This document shows positions 1 to 9,629 of a stretch of DNA of 64,000 nt, in pieces. Made by a program: the position numbers and the translations under genes. This stretch comes from UBA8752 sp964223495. Lineage in GTDB: Bacteria > Bacteroidota > Bacteroidia > Flavobacteriales_D > Sanyastnellaceae. Location: the NCBI GenBank assembly GCA_964223495.1, contig CAXQGL010000024.1, positions 1-64,000 on the forward strand. Direction: 5' to 3'. Numbering within the stretch: position 1 is the stretch's first letter; each line of letters opens with the position of its first letter. Below the pieces are notes generated by a model, which saw only the letters and a list, made by a program, of their open reading frames with translations, was not told the DNA's origin and did no database searches.

Positions 1-1
1 C

Positions 2-2245
2 GGCACGGTCGAACTTCCTGCAGGCGCGCGCATCGAGCTGTCGGCAGCATTCTCATCGGTCGGAGACATCATTGGTCGGGGCGCGGTTGCCCTGGTTGGA
101 GAGGGCCCTCACGTGTGCGGCCCCGCTGAATTGCAAACCCTGTCCTGTGGGGTTGGTCAAGTGACATTGGTCGACACTTTGACCATCATGGAGGAATTGA
201 AACTGGAAGGTGCTCATCTTGTTTCGGGAGGAATGCTAGTCCTCGAAGGGATGTCCGGTATTCAGAATGTCTCCGGCAACATCGAAGGCGAAGTTGTTCG
301 GAGCTTCGACTTTGTCAAGATTTCGGATTTCAATCACTGGATTTCTCCCGGTGTGGAGGGTGCATTGGCAAGTCAATTCCTCGAAGTTCCTGGCGCGGTT
401 TTCGTCAAGCGTTGGGATGAGCCTACCACCAGCTACCATGAATTGTTGGGAGAGGATGAGACACCCAACGGACTCGGTCTGAATTGCTCATTGCCCGAGG
501 GAGGATATCACTTTGATGTATCAGGCGCGGCAGTTCTGGAAGCCACAATGAATTTGACTGCCGAAAGTTCCAGCACATTCTTCAATGGATGGAACATGGT
601 GGGAAACCCATTGACTTCATTTGTTGACTTCAGTGGAGTTTCCACGACGGTGTTACCCAATGTTGGCGCAACCTATCAGTGGGTGGACAGCCTGCAGACA
701 TATGTGGTGCAGGTCAATGGCGTTGGGCAATTCGGCCACCGGGGATTATTCGAGCCAGGTGCTGCATTTTGGATTCTGGCAGACACGAGTTTCTCCGCTT
801 CCTTCGACGCTTCCTGCATCGTCTCTCGGGACGAATTCTTGAATCAAAAAGAATCCAGTTTGACAGAGCTTCTCCAGCTGAGTATCTCCGATGGTGTACT
901 TACGGAAGAATGCACGGTGGCACTGGGCAATGGAACCGAAGAATACAGCAGCACGGAGGACGCAAAATTCCATGTCGCATTCCGAGGCAGGAACAACCTG
1001 GATCTATATTCCCAAAGTTCAGATGGGGAGCCTCTGATGGTGAACAGCACAAGTGATGCTCCTGGTCAGGAAATACCCATTCTCGTCAAGGGGCCCGTGG
1101 GGCTTCCGCTTACTATGACCGCCAGTCATTGGCCGGCTTCGGTGTGCCTGACAATTGAAGATATCGAAACAGGAGAATACCATGTGGTCGACGAAGACAT
1201 GGCTTTCACGGTGACCTTGAGCAGCTCGTTGGATCACCACAGGTTCAATTTGATTGTGGGCGGCGGCGTGGAAGCAACGACCAGCGAAGTGGCTTGTGCC
1301 ACGGCTTCGGATGGAACCATCACTGTTATGGGCCCTGATCCCGCCAGCACATTTGAGCTCCTGGACGCTGGTGGTTTGTCAGTTGGGACCTTTAACCCCG
1401 ATTCCTCAGGGGGGACATTCACGGGCCTCGCAGCCGGCATCTACAGCATTATTGCACACTCATCCGGCTGTGCAGACCTCACCCGGATAGTTGAGGTAGG
1501 TGTTGGAGATTCAGGCACGGCATTGTTCGAAATCGAGGCGCAGCCGGACCACATCGGTTGCTATGACGACCACGGTGGCGTGGTCCTCGAGATCGAGGGC
1601 GGACTGGCACCGTACACGGTGGAATGGTCGCACGGTGCTACAGGAACCTCCATCGAGGTGGACAATGCGGGCATCCTGGACGCCATCATCACGGATGCCG
1701 CGGGATGTTCGGACAGCACGACCGTGGAGGTGCTCGCTGCACCCCAGGTTGAAGCCGGCATCGGCGTGGAGCAGGCCGTCGTCACGCTGATCGACGGTGA
1801 GGCCGAGGTGCACTTCGAAAACACGAGTTCCGGAGCCACAGCCTACCAATGGAATTTCGGCGATGGCGGTTCGAGCATTGCGGAGAGTCCCGTCCACGCC
1901 TACACGGAGGTCGGAGCCTACACCGTGGGCCTCAATGCTTGGAATGACTTCTGTTCGGACACCTATCAGATGGTCGTAACCGTGGAGACGGTCAGCTCCG
2001 TGGGTGCCGTCCTCGCTGCTATCCCGGCCGCCATCTCGAGGAACAACGGGGCATGGGAGGTGCGCCATCCCGAGGAGGCCTTTACCGTCGAGGTATTCGA
2101 TTTGACCGGACGGATGGTATACCGCACGGGTGGTACGCCCGGCATCCCGGCCATTCTCGATCCGGCGATGTTGCCCCCGGTGGCCTTGGTCCACTGGATT
2201 GGCGCCACTTCGGGCCGCCAGCAGACTTGGCGCGTGGCCCGCTGA
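2..2245 (+). CDS. T9SS-sorted surface protein, 5' end outside window (partial)
   Basis: The reading frame is open to the window edge, so only the last 747 residues are visible. The middle holds the NGWNMVGNP-type stretch often seen in large Bacteroidota surface proteins. Around bases 1540-1735 there is a SprB-like repeat (APYTVEWSHG followed by an ITDAAGCSD-type end). Around 1820-1985 there is a PKD domain with the WNFGDGG motif. The last 75 or so residues look like a type IX secretion sorting domain (VEVFDLTGRMVYR, then a short tail ending in R). Such proteins are exported by Sec, cross the outer membrane through the T9SS and are attached or released; a role as adhesin or enzyme cannot be told from this part. 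The first 1.5 kb is clearly poorer in GC than the rest of the gene. Confidence 0.85.
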   Translation, partial: GTVELPAGARIELSAAFSSVGDIIGRGAVALVGEGPHVCGPAELQTLSCGVGQVTLVDTLTIMEELKLEGAHLVSGGMLVLEGMSGIQNVSGNIEGEVVRSFDFVKISDFNHWISPGVEGALASQFLEVPGAVFVKRWDEPTTSYHELLGEDETPNGLGLNCSLPEGGYHFDVSGAAVLEATMNLTAESSSTFFNGWNMVGNPLTSFVDFSGVSTTVLPNVGATYQWVDSLQTYVVQVNGVGQFGHRGLFEPGAAFWILADTSFSASFDASCIVSRDEFLNQKESSLTELLQLSISDGVLTEECTVALGNGTEEYSSTEDAKFHVAFRGRNNLDLYSQSSDGEPLMVNSTSDAPGQEIPILVKGPVGLPLTMTASHWPASVCLTIEDIETGEYHVVDEDMAFTVTLSSSLDHHRFNLIVGGGVEATTSEVACATASDGTITVMGPDPASTFELLDAGGLSVGTFNPDSSGGTFTGLAAGIYSIIAHSSGCADLTRIVEVGVGDSGTALFEIEAQPDHIGCYDDHGGVVLEIEGGLAPYTVEWSHGATGTSIEVDNAGILDAIITDAAGCSDSTTVEVLAAPQVEAGIGVEQAVVTLIDGEAEVHFENTSSGATAYQWNFGDGGSSIAESPVHAYTEVGAYTVGLNAWNDFCSDTYQMVVTVETVSSVGAVLAAIPAAISRNNGAWEVRHPEEAFTVEVFDLTGRMVYRTGGTPGIPAILDPAMLPPVALVHWIGATSGRQQTWRVAR

Positions 2246-2300
2246 CGGACGGGCGGTGTACAGGTCGGGAATCCCACTCGGATTGCCGAACTTCGCCGTC

Positions 2301-2996
2301 GTGAAAGTCGGCGTCATCACCTTCCCGGGGTCCAACTGCGACCACGACATGGAATACGCCCTCGGCACGGAACTCGGGTTCCGGGTCGAGCGGCTCTGGC
2401 ACAAGGACCGCGACCTCAAGGGGGTCGACCTGGTGGTCCTTCCCGGTGGCTTCAGCTACGGAGACTATCTCCGCAGTGGAGCCATCGCGCGTTTCTCCCC
2501 CATCATGGAGGAAGTGGTGCAGCATGCGAATCGGGGCGGACGGGTGCTTGGCGTGTGCAATGGCTTCCAGATTCTGTGCGAGGCAGGATTGCTGCCGGGA
2601 GCCCTGCGCCACAATGAGAGCCGAAAGTTCATTTGCCGGAACGTCCTGCTGCGTCCCGAATCCCTGATGGCACCCATGACGGCATCCCTGCCGGATGGAA
2701 CGCCCCTGTGCATTCCCATCGCCCATGGCGAAGGAAATTACACCATCGATGATGAGGGTCTCGACGCCCTCGAGGATGGGGATCAGATCCTCTTCCGCTA
2801 TTGCGGACCGGAGGGCGAGATCGGGGATGAGTACAACCCCAACGGCTCTGTGGACCACATTGCGGGCGTCTGCAATGCCGGGGGCAACGTCTTCGGCATG
2901 ATGCCCCACCCGGAGCGGGCATGCAGTGAGGAACTGGGCAATACCGATGGTCGCGCCATGCTGGAGGCCCTGTCCGCTGCAGTGGAGACGGCCTGA
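2301..2996 (+). CDS. purQ: Phosphoribosylformylglycinamidine synthase, glutaminase subunit PurQ
   Basis: PurQ supplies ammonia from glutamine for the fourth step of purine synthesis, FGAR to FGAM, working with PurL and PurS. The 231-residue protein is a full class I glutamine amidotransferase: N-terminal VGVITFPGSN, the nucleophile Cys86 in GVCNGFQIL, and the His203/Glu205 pair in MMPHPERA. I start at GTG 2301 because family alignment begins at KVGVITFPGSN; the frame is open further upstream but that part lies in the preceding gene and matches nothing. A stand-alone PurQ implies a separate small PurL, which is not in this window; purH, a later enzyme of the pathway, lies near 49 kb. Confidence 0.93.
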   Translation: MKVGVITFPGSNCDHDMEYALGTELGFRVERLWHKDRDLKGVDLVVLPGGFSYGDYLRSGAIARFSPIMEEVVQHANRGGRVLGVCNGFQILCEAGLLPGALRHNESRKFICRNVLLRPESLMAPMTASLPDGTPLCIPIAHGEGNYTIDDEGLDALEDGDQILFRYCGPEGEIGDEYNPNGSVDHIAGVCNAGGNVFGMMPHPERACSEELGNTDGRAMLEALSAAVETA

Positions 2997-3057
2997 CCCT
3001 TCACACTTGATGGCCAGGACCTCCGGACGAGGGAAACGGACCGGAACAAGGAAGGGT

Positions 3058-3065
3058 TAAGTTTG
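3058..3065 (+). promoter_or_regulatory. Candidate -7 promoter box for dxs
   Basis: TAAGTTTG matches the Bacteroidota -7 consensus TAnnTTTG and ends 35 nt before the dxs ATG, in the 104-nt gap after purQ. No clear -33 TTTG lies upstream, so this is tentative. Confidence 0.35.
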
Positions 3066-3100
3066 TTCCTATACCTCCCGGCAATTTCCCGGTACCCGCC

Positions 3101-5047
3101 ATGGCCAATTCCACTCCTCAATACCCACCCGGCCCGCTGCTCGGTCGCATTGCCGAGCCCAAGGACCTGCGCGAGCAGTTCAATGTGGAGGAACTCCCCG
3201 AACTGTGCGACGAGCTCAGGCAGTACATCGTGGATGTGGTGAGCGAAAAGGGGGGGCATTTCGGAGCCAGCCTTGGTGTGGTGGAGCTGACGGTGGCCCT
3301 GCATTACGTGTTCAACACACCGGAAGACCAGATTGTCTGGGATGTGGGGCATCAGGCGTACGGCCACAAGATTCTGACGGGCCGCCGTGAGCGGTTCCAT
3401 ACCAACCGCATCCATAGAGGACTCAGCGGTTTTCCCAAGCGCAGTGAGAGCGAATACGACACTTTCGGTGTCGGCCACAGCTCGACCAGCATCAGTGCGG
3501 CACTGGGCATGTCGGTGGCCAACAAAATCAAGGGAGACAAGCGCCAGCACATCGCCGTGATCGGAGACGGTGCCATGACTGCGGGCCTCGCCTTCGAAGG
3601 GTTGAACCACGGCGGATGGCAGGACAACGACATGATTGTCATCCTGAATGACAACTGCATGTCCATCGACCCCAATGTGGGCGCCTTGAAGGACTACTTG
3701 ACGGACATCACCACCTCCCACACGTACAACCGCGTCAAGGACGAAGTGTGGCAGTTGCTGGGCAAGGTCTCCAAATTCGGACCGGACGCCCAGACCATCG
3801 CGTCCAAGGTCAGCGACATGGTGAAGGGCTCCCTCTTGCAGCAGTCCAACCTGTTCGAATCCCTCAATTTCCGGTACTTCGGTCCGATTGACGGTCACGA
3901 TGTGGAGCAGGTCGAGCATGTGCTGCGGGACCTCAAGGACATACCGGGCCCGAAGCTCCTGCACCTGCTGACCAAGAAGGGCAAGGGGTATGCGCCTGCC
4001 GAAGCGGGCAGTGCGACCAAATGGCACGCTCCGGGTCTCTTCAACAAGGAGACCGGTGAGATCATCAAGGTGACCCCGAAGTCTCCGGAACCGCCCAAGT
4101 ATCAGGATGTGTTCGGCCACACCATCATCGAATTGGCGGAAAAGGACGAGCGCATTGTCGGTGTGACGCCGGCCATGCCGACCGGTTGCTCCCTGAAATT
4201 CATGATGGAGGCCATGCCCGACCGGGCATTCGATGTGGGCATTGCCGAACAGCATGCCGTGACCTTCTCGGCCGGGATGGCCACCCAGGGCTTGGTTCCC
4301 TTCTGCAACATCTACAGCTCTTTCATGCAGAGGGCCTACGACCAGGTCCTGCACGATGTCGCCCTGCAGAAGCTGCATGTTGTCTTCTGTCTGGACCGAG
4401 GAGGTCTGGCGGGGGCGGACGGACCGACCCACCATGGCGTCTTCGATCTGGCCTACATGCGATGTGTGCCGAACATGATCGTGGCGGCGCCCATGAACGA
4501 GGAGGAACTGCGCAACCTGATGTACACGGCTTCGGCCGACGATCATGGCCCCTTCAGCATCCGCTATCCCCGGGGTAAAGGCGTCATGACCGATTGGAAG
4601 ACCCCCCTGCGGAAGGTCAAGGTGGGCACCGGCCGCCGCGTCCGCAACGGAGAGGACATCGCCCTGCTCGGCATCGGTCACCTCGGCAACCATGCGCTCA
4701 AGGCTGCGGAGCAGCTTGAAGCCGATGGCATTTCTGCGGCGATGTACGACATGCGCTTCGTGAAGCCGCTCGACGAGACGCTGCTCCATGAGGTCTTCGG
4801 CAAATTCGACAAGGTCATCACCATAGAGGATGGATGCATCCAAGGGGGCATGGGCAGTGCCGTATTGGAGTTTGCAGCAGATCAGGGTTACAGAGCCCGG
4901 GTGGTGCGCCTGGGCGTACCGGATCGTTGGATTGAACACGGCACACAGGACGAGCTGTACACGGAGTGCGGATTCAACGTCGAGGACATCGCGGCCGCGG
5001 CGCGGAAGTTGATGTCGGTCGGACAGCGTCGCGCCACCGCTGGTTGA
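3101..5047 (+). CDS. dxs: 1-deoxy-D-xylulose-5-phosphate synthase
   Basis: Dxs joins pyruvate and glyceraldehyde-3-phosphate to make DXP, the first step of the MEP isoprenoid pathway; it needs thiamine diphosphate and magnesium. At 648 residues it has normal length. The thiamine-binding motif is seen as GDGAMTAGLAFEGLN (Asp156 onward), with the family signatures GGHFGASLGVVELT near residue 51 and WDVGHQAYGHKILTGR near 80. The pyrimidine-binding transketolase domain carries GIAEQHAVTFSAGMA near residue 380 and the C-terminal domain begins near 505. ispD, a later enzyme of the same pathway, is at 60.9 kb, and uppS and a prenyl synthase in the window use its end products. Confidence 0.96.
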   Translation: MANSTPQYPPGPLLGRIAEPKDLREQFNVEELPELCDELRQYIVDVVSEKGGHFGASLGVVELTVALHYVFNTPEDQIVWDVGHQAYGHKILTGRRERFHTNRIHRGLSGFPKRSESEYDTFGVGHSSTSISAALGMSVANKIKGDKRQHIAVIGDGAMTAGLAFEGLNHGGWQDNDMIVILNDNCMSIDPNVGALKDYLTDITTSHTYNRVKDEVWQLLGKVSKFGPDAQTIASKVSDMVKGSLLQQSNLFESLNFRYFGPIDGHDVEQVEHVLRDLKDIPGPKLLHLLTKKGKGYAPAEAGSATKWHAPGLFNKETGEIIKVTPKSPEPPKYQDVFGHTIIELAEKDERIVGVTPAMPTGCSLKFMMEAMPDRAFDVGIAEQHAVTFSAGMATQGLVPFCNIYSSFMQRAYDQVLHDVALQKLHVVFCLDRGGLAGADGPTHHGVFDLAYMRCVPNMIVAAPMNEEELRNLMYTASADDHGPFSIRYPRGKGVMTDWKTPLRKVKVGTGRRVRNGEDIALLGIGHLGNHALKAAEQLEADGISAAMYDMRFVKPLDETLLHEVFGKFDKVITIEDGCIQGGMGSAVLEFAADQGYRARVVRLGVPDRWIEHGTQDELYTECGFNVEDIAAAARKLMSVGQRRATAG

Positions 5048-5087
5048 CCCGCCCCGCAGATTCCACCATTCTTCTGAACTTCACGGC

Positions 5088-5597
5088 ATGGAAGATGCCA
5101 TACGCAACCGCGTGGAGGAGAGCGGATTGGTCCAATTGGACCTGGGCGCAGAACTGGGCAAGCGCACCTTGCGTTCGTTGGACCTTGCCCCGCAATTGTG
5201 GGAGGGTCTGGTCCTTCGGGAACAGCCTTTCCGCCAGTGGTTGAAGGAATGGGATGCAACAGGATTTCAAGGCGCGGATGTCGCCCTGCATTGCTCGACC
5301 GATGCGGTCATACCCGAGTGGGCCTGGATGCTGGTCGCTTCCAATCTGCAGGCAACGGCGGCCAGTGTGCATTTGTGCGATGAGGACCAATTGCCGGCGG
5401 CCGTGCTGGGCCGTCTGGTGGAGGAGTTGGACATCGGGCCCTATCGCGATGCGCGCGTCGTGGTCAAGGGGTGTGGTCTGGATGGCACAGCGGGTCCGGC
5501 CGTCCGCTTGGTCGAGCGGCTGCAGCCGGTGGTGCGCTCCTTGATGTTCGGTGAGCCGTGCAGCACCGTACCCGTGTACAAGTCCCGCCGGGGTTGA
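5088..5597 (+). CDS. DUF2480 family protein
   Basis: A 169-residue soluble protein of a family known from Bacteroidota and without an established function. Features I recognise are the N-terminal NRVEESGLVQLDL, the middle DVALHCSTDAVIPEWAWML, then VVKGCGLD and the C-terminal SLMFGEPCSTVPVYK. Conserved cysteines occur in the middle and C-terminal motifs, which could mean metal or thiol chemistry, but this is inference. There is no signal peptide or membrane segment. It sits 40 nt after dxs and is probably co-transcribed with it. Confidence 0.85.
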   Translation: MEDAIRNRVEESGLVQLDLGAELGKRTLRSLDLAPQLWEGLVLREQPFRQWLKEWDATGFQGADVALHCSTDAVIPEWAWMLVASNLQATAASVHLCDEDQLPAAVLGRLVEELDIGPYRDARVVVKGCGLDGTAGPAVRLVERLQPVVRSLMFGEPCSTVPVYKSRRG

Positions 5598-5632
5598 AGA
5601 AAACAGGCGGAGGGGAACCGCGTGGAGCGGGG

Positions 5633-5639
5633 TAATTTG
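5633..5639 (+). promoter_or_regulatory. Candidate -7-like box before polA
   Basis: TAATTTG resembles TAnnTTTG with one spacer base missing and ends 8 nt before the polA ATG. It may be a weak promoter; no good -33 element is visible. Confidence 0.25.
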
Positions 5640-5647
5640 CATGGCCC

Positions 5648-8509
5648 ATGCTGACCGCTGAATCCGATAAGAAGCTCTTCCTCATTGATGCCTACGCCTT
5701 GATTTTCAGGGCCTACTATGCGTTCATCCGCAATCCGCGCATCAACAGCAAGGGGGCCAATACGAGTGCGGTCTTCGGATTCACCACAGCCATCCTGGAC
5801 ATCCTTCGGAACGAGAAGCCGACCCACCTCGCCATCGTCTTCGATCCACCCGGCCCGACCTTCCGTCACGAGACCTACTCCGAATACAAGGCCAACCGTG
5901 ACGAGACCCCTGAGGACATCCGGGCCAGCGTGCCGCACATCTACGCCCTGGCCGAGGCCATGCGCATCCCCACCATTACGGAACCCGGCTTCGAGGCGGA
6001 CGATATGATCGGCTACCTCGCCAAGTTGGCGGAAAAGGAGGGATTCGACGTGTACATGATGACGCCGGACAAGGACTTCGGACAGCTCGTGACGGAAAAG
6101 GTGCGCATGTACCGACCGGGACGATCCGGCAATCCACCGCAGATCTGGGGGCCTGCCGAAGTCTGTGAGCGTTTCGGCATCGAGAGCACGGAGCAGGTGA
6201 TCGACCTGCTTGGGCTGATGGGGGATTCGGCCGACAACATCCCGGGCGTGCCGGGTATTGGACCGAAGACGGCCGCCAAGTTGCTGTCCAAGTATGGCAC
6301 GGTGGAGGTCCTCCTCGATTCGACTGCTGAGTTGAAGGGCAAGCAGAAGGAGAACCTCGAAGAGTTCCGTGAGCAGGCCCTGCTGTCCAAGGAGCTGGCG
6401 ACCATCGTGACCGATATCCCCTACACGCCTGACTTTGAGGGCATGGTCGTGGAAGCTCCCGATGCCGATAAACTGGCACCCCTGTTCGAAGAGCTGGAGT
6501 TCCGCACCTTGGCGCGGCGCATCCTCGGTGACGCCGTCGCTTCAAGTCCGGCCATGGCCACCACGGCCGGGGCAGCTGCGGTCACCGGTGGAGGCAATGG
6601 GAGCCAGATGGGGCTGTTCGGCGGTGGAGATGGGACCGGGGATGGCAAGGAGGAATCAGAAGGCGGCCTAGCGCGGTTCGACCCGGAAAAAGTGGATTAC
6701 CGCCTTGCGGAAACGGCCGAGGAGCGCAGCGAATTGGTGGCGGAGCTCATGGCGTCGGAGCGGTTCGCCATGGACACCGAGACGACCGGACTGGATGCGA
6801 GGACGGCCAGGCTGGTGGGCATGAGCTTTTCCACCAAGGAGGGCAGTGGCTGGTATGTGCCCGTTCCGCTCGGTGACCCCGGACTTCCTCAGAGCCAAGA
6901 TGATGGAGTCGTGGCCCTGCTGAAGGAATTCGACCCCGTGTTGCAGGACGAAGAGAAATTGCTCATCGCACAAAACTGGAAATACGACCACAAGGTCATG
7001 CTCGGTGCAGGGGTGACGGTGCGGTGCCGGGTGTTCGACACGATGTTGGCACACTATGTCCTGCAGCCCGACCTCAAGCACGGCATGGACTACCTCGCCG
7101 AGGTGGAATTGGGTTATTCCACCATTCCCATCACGGACCTGCTCGGCAAGAAGGGCAAGAACCAGAAGACCATGGCCGACATCCCGCCGGACCAGGTGCG
7201 GGACTATGCCTGCGAGGACGCCGACATCACCCTCAGGCTGGCGAACCTGTTCGAAGAGCGGATCGGGACGGACACTCCCGAGCGGCGCATCCTGGATACG
7301 CTCGAGCATCCGCTGGTTCCCGTGTTGGCCGACATGGAACTCGAGGGCGTCCGATTGGATGTGGAGGTCCTGCAGGAAATGGCGAAGGCGCTGGAACAGG
7401 ACCTCGGAAAATTGACCGACTCCATCCAGGAGCATGCAGGGGTGCCCTTCTCCATCGACTCTCCCCGTCAGTTGGGCGAGGTCCTTTTCGACCACCTGAA
7501 GATTGCCGAGAAGGCCAAGAAGACCAAGACCGGTCAATATGCGACCGGTGAAGACATCCTGCAGAAATTGGTCGGGGCCCATCCCATCGTGGAGCAGGTG
7601 TTGGAATATCGACAACTCAACAAGCTGCTCTCCACTTACGTCAGGCCCCTTCCGGAACTCGCCGACCCCGTCACGGGAAGGGTGCATACCCAATACATGC
7701 AGGCCGTGGCGGCGACAGGCCGATTGAGCAGCACTCACCCCAACCTCCAGAACATTCCGATCCGCACGGCGCGGGGAAGGGAAATCAGGAAGGCCTTCGT
7801 GCCGAGGGACGCCAACCATGTCCTGATGGCTGCCGACTACAGCCAGGTCGAGTTGCGCATCGTGGCTGCCCTGAGTGGGGACCGTGGATTGTGCCAGGCT
7901 TTCCTCGACGGTGCTGACATCCATACGGCCACTGCGGCCAAGGTGTTCGGTGTCGCGCCCGAAGATGTGGACCGGGGCCAGAGAAGCCAGGCCAAGGCTG
8001 TGAACTTCGGCATACTCTATGGTCAGGGGGCATTCGGATTGGCGGAGACCTTGAAGATCCCACGTCGAGAGGCCAAGGGCATCATAGAAGCCTATTTCGC
8101 CGAATTCCCGGACTTGAAGGCGTACCAGACCGAAGTCGTGGATCGCGCCCGTGAGACGGGGTATGTCGAGACCATCCTCGGACGGAAGCGCTGGTTGCCC
8201 GACATCACATCGGCCAACGCGGTGGTGCGCGGTTTCGCGGAGCGCAACGCCATCAATGCGCCCATCCAGGGTTCGGCGGCCGACATCATCAAGGTGGCGA
8301 TGGTCCGCATCCAGGAGGCCTTGCGAGAGGGGGGGTTCAGCGCCCGCATGATCCTGCAGGTGCACGATGAACTCGTGTTCGATGTACCCGACGATGAAGT
8401 GGGATCCTTGGGCCCTCTGGTTCGGGAGCAGATGGAACAGGCCGTGGAATTGGCCGTCCCCCTCGAGGTGGAGATCGAGACGGGCGCACATTGGCTGGAA
8501 GCCCACTGA
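5648..8509 (+). CDS. polA: DNA polymerase I
   Basis: Removes RNA primers and fills gaps in replication and repair. The 953-residue protein has all three domains. The N-terminal 5'-nuclease shows LIDAYALIFRAYYAF, the EADDMIGYLA motif and MTPDKDFGQLV. A glycine-rich linker of about 45 residues (near 305-350) follows. The 3'-5' proofreading domain keeps its catalytic acids: DTET at Asp376, the NWKYDHK region and YACEDAD. The polymerase domain has motif A (DYSQVELR, Asp730), motif B (RSQAKAVNFGILYG) and motif C (QVHDELV, Asp907). Proofreading therefore appears intact, unlike in some bacterial PolA proteins. The start ATG is followed directly by the conserved core. Confidence 0.97.
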   Translation: MLTAESDKKLFLIDAYALIFRAYYAFIRNPRINSKGANTSAVFGFTTAILDILRNEKPTHLAIVFDPPGPTFRHETYSEYKANRDETPEDIRASVPHIYALAEAMRIPTITEPGFEADDMIGYLAKLAEKEGFDVYMMTPDKDFGQLVTEKVRMYRPGRSGNPPQIWGPAEVCERFGIESTEQVIDLLGLMGDSADNIPGVPGIGPKTAAKLLSKYGTVEVLLDSTAELKGKQKENLEEFREQALLSKELATIVTDIPYTPDFEGMVVEAPDADKLAPLFEELEFRTLARRILGDAVASSPAMATTAGAAAVTGGGNGSQMGLFGGGDGTGDGKEESEGGLARFDPEKVDYRLAETAEERSELVAELMASERFAMDTETTGLDARTARLVGMSFSTKEGSGWYVPVPLGDPGLPQSQDDGVVALLKEFDPVLQDEEKLLIAQNWKYDHKVMLGAGVTVRCRVFDTMLAHYVLQPDLKHGMDYLAEVELGYSTIPITDLLGKKGKNQKTMADIPPDQVRDYACEDADITLRLANLFEERIGTDTPERRILDTLEHPLVPVLADMELEGVRLDVEVLQEMAKALEQDLGKLTDSIQEHAGVPFSIDSPRQLGEVLFDHLKIAEKAKKTKTGQYATGEDILQKLVGAHPIVEQVLEYRQLNKLLSTYVRPLPELADPVTGRVHTQYMQAVAATGRLSSTHPNLQNIPIRTARGREIRKAFVPRDANHVLMAADYSQVELRIVAALSGDRGLCQAFLDGADIHTATAAKVFGVAPEDVDRGQRSQAKAVNFGILYGQGAFGLAETLKIPRREAKGIIEAYFAEFPDLKAYQTEVVDRARETGYVETILGRKRWLPDITSANAVVRGFAERNAINAPIQGSAADIIKVAMVRIQEALREGGFSARMILQVHDELVFDVPDDEVGSLGPLVREQMEQAVELAVPLEVEIETGAHWLEAH

Positions 8510-8679
8510 AACCTTGCGGTTCCGTTTGCCGTTGAGGAAGGCATCGGCGGATTCCCACCCTTGTTCTTCTCGCCGTACCGACAACATCCACCCTTCGAGG
8601 AGGATAACTTTCAGCCGGAAGGACCTGCCGGGGGTGGTCCCCGTTTCAACTTGCTTCAATATTATTTCCTGGAATCTCC

Positions 8680-9612
8680 ATGAAACTCCAACACGACCGA
8701 TCACAGCTTTTCCTGCGCCATGCAAAGTGGATGGCACTCCCCATGATGTTGCTCCTCATCGGATGCGGCGAAGGACCTGCAGAGGAATCAACCGGGGCTG
8801 CGGCCTCCGCACAAGAAGCCGACATGGATGTGGAGGGCATGATGCCCGCGCGCCGTCAAAAGGCATTCAAGAAAATCTTCCACGCCGTGCCCTCGCCAAT
8901 CGAGACGGCCATGCTGCTCGAGCGCAGTGGCATCCAGTTCGATGCGGGTGCCTTGCACGCACTGGACAAGGCGGTGGGATATTCCACCACGGAGCTCCAA
9001 TCCGTCAACCTCGGCATCTATGCCGGTGACCTGAGCTACTCGGTCATATTCAATCAGAACCAGCAGTCCGTCGATTACCTGAACACCTGTCGCCGACTCT
9101 GTGACGGTCTCGGCGTGGGTGACATCATCGACGCCGACCTGATCAGCCGGGCAGACAACAACCGCGACATCCGCGACTCGCTCGTCGACATCGTGACCGA
9201 CACCTTCTACTCGTTGAACGCCCGCTTCAGGGAGAACGACATGGAGGAAGTGGGCGGACTCATGGCGGCCGGGGGGTGGATCGAGGGCGTGTACCTCGGA
9301 ACCCGCAGCCTCAACACATCCACGGATGATCTGAAGCTCCGCATCGCAGAGCAGAAGATGACCTTGGAGAACCTTGTGGGCCTCCTCAACAGCTATGAGG
9401 CGACGCCGGCACTGACGGCCATGAAGGAGGCGCTCGGACCGGTGGAGGCGGCATTCGCCGGAGTCACCATCACGGAGAATGCCGCTGCGGCGACAGCAGC
9501 TGAGGACGGGACCGTCATCATCAGTGGTGGTCCGGAGGTGAGTTATGATGAAGCCACGTTGGCGGCGATTTCCGAATCCATTGCCGCGATTCGTAACCAA
9601 TACGCCCAGTGA
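8680..9612 (+). CDS. Putative lipoprotein of unknown function
   Basis: A 310-residue protein with a charged N-terminus, a hydrophobic stretch and a lipobox ending LLLIGC, after which the sequence is acidic and Ala/Gly/Glu-rich. This predicts lipid attachment at the Cys near residue 28 and a place in the cell envelope. The rest is mostly helical in appearance with a conserved-looking FHAVPSPIETAMLLERSG stretch and no catalytic motif that I know. It follows polA after a 170-nt gap with no clear promoter box, and its stop overlaps a possible GTG of the next exported gene, so the two probably form a small operon that ends at the hairpin at 10085. Function unknown. Confidence 0.75.
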   Translation: MKLQHDRSQLFLRHAKWMALPMMLLLIGCGEGPAEESTGAAASAQEADMDVEGMMPARRQKAFKKIFHAVPSPIETAMLLERSGIQFDAGALHALDKAVGYSTTELQSVNLGIYAGDLSYSVIFNQNQQSVDYLNTCRRLCDGLGVGDIIDADLISRADNNRDIRDSLVDIVTDTFYSLNARFRENDMEEVGGLMAAGGWIEGVYLGTRSLNTSTDDLKLRIAEQKMTLENLVGLLNSYEATPALTAMKEALGPVEAAFAGVTITENAAAATAAEDGTVIISGGPEVSYDEATLAAISESIAAIRNQYAQ

Positions 9613-9629
9613 ACGTAAAGAGAAGCGCC

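Noticed and set aside
2798..4939. A 713-codon open frame antisense to purQ and dxs
   Set aside because: It mirrors two well-supported genes on the other strand, matches no family motif and is the kind of frame GC-rich coding DNA produces by chance.
6668..8737. A 689-codon open frame antisense to polA
   Set aside because: polA motifs on the plus strand are complete, and the antisense product has no recognisable domain, membrane or signal pattern.
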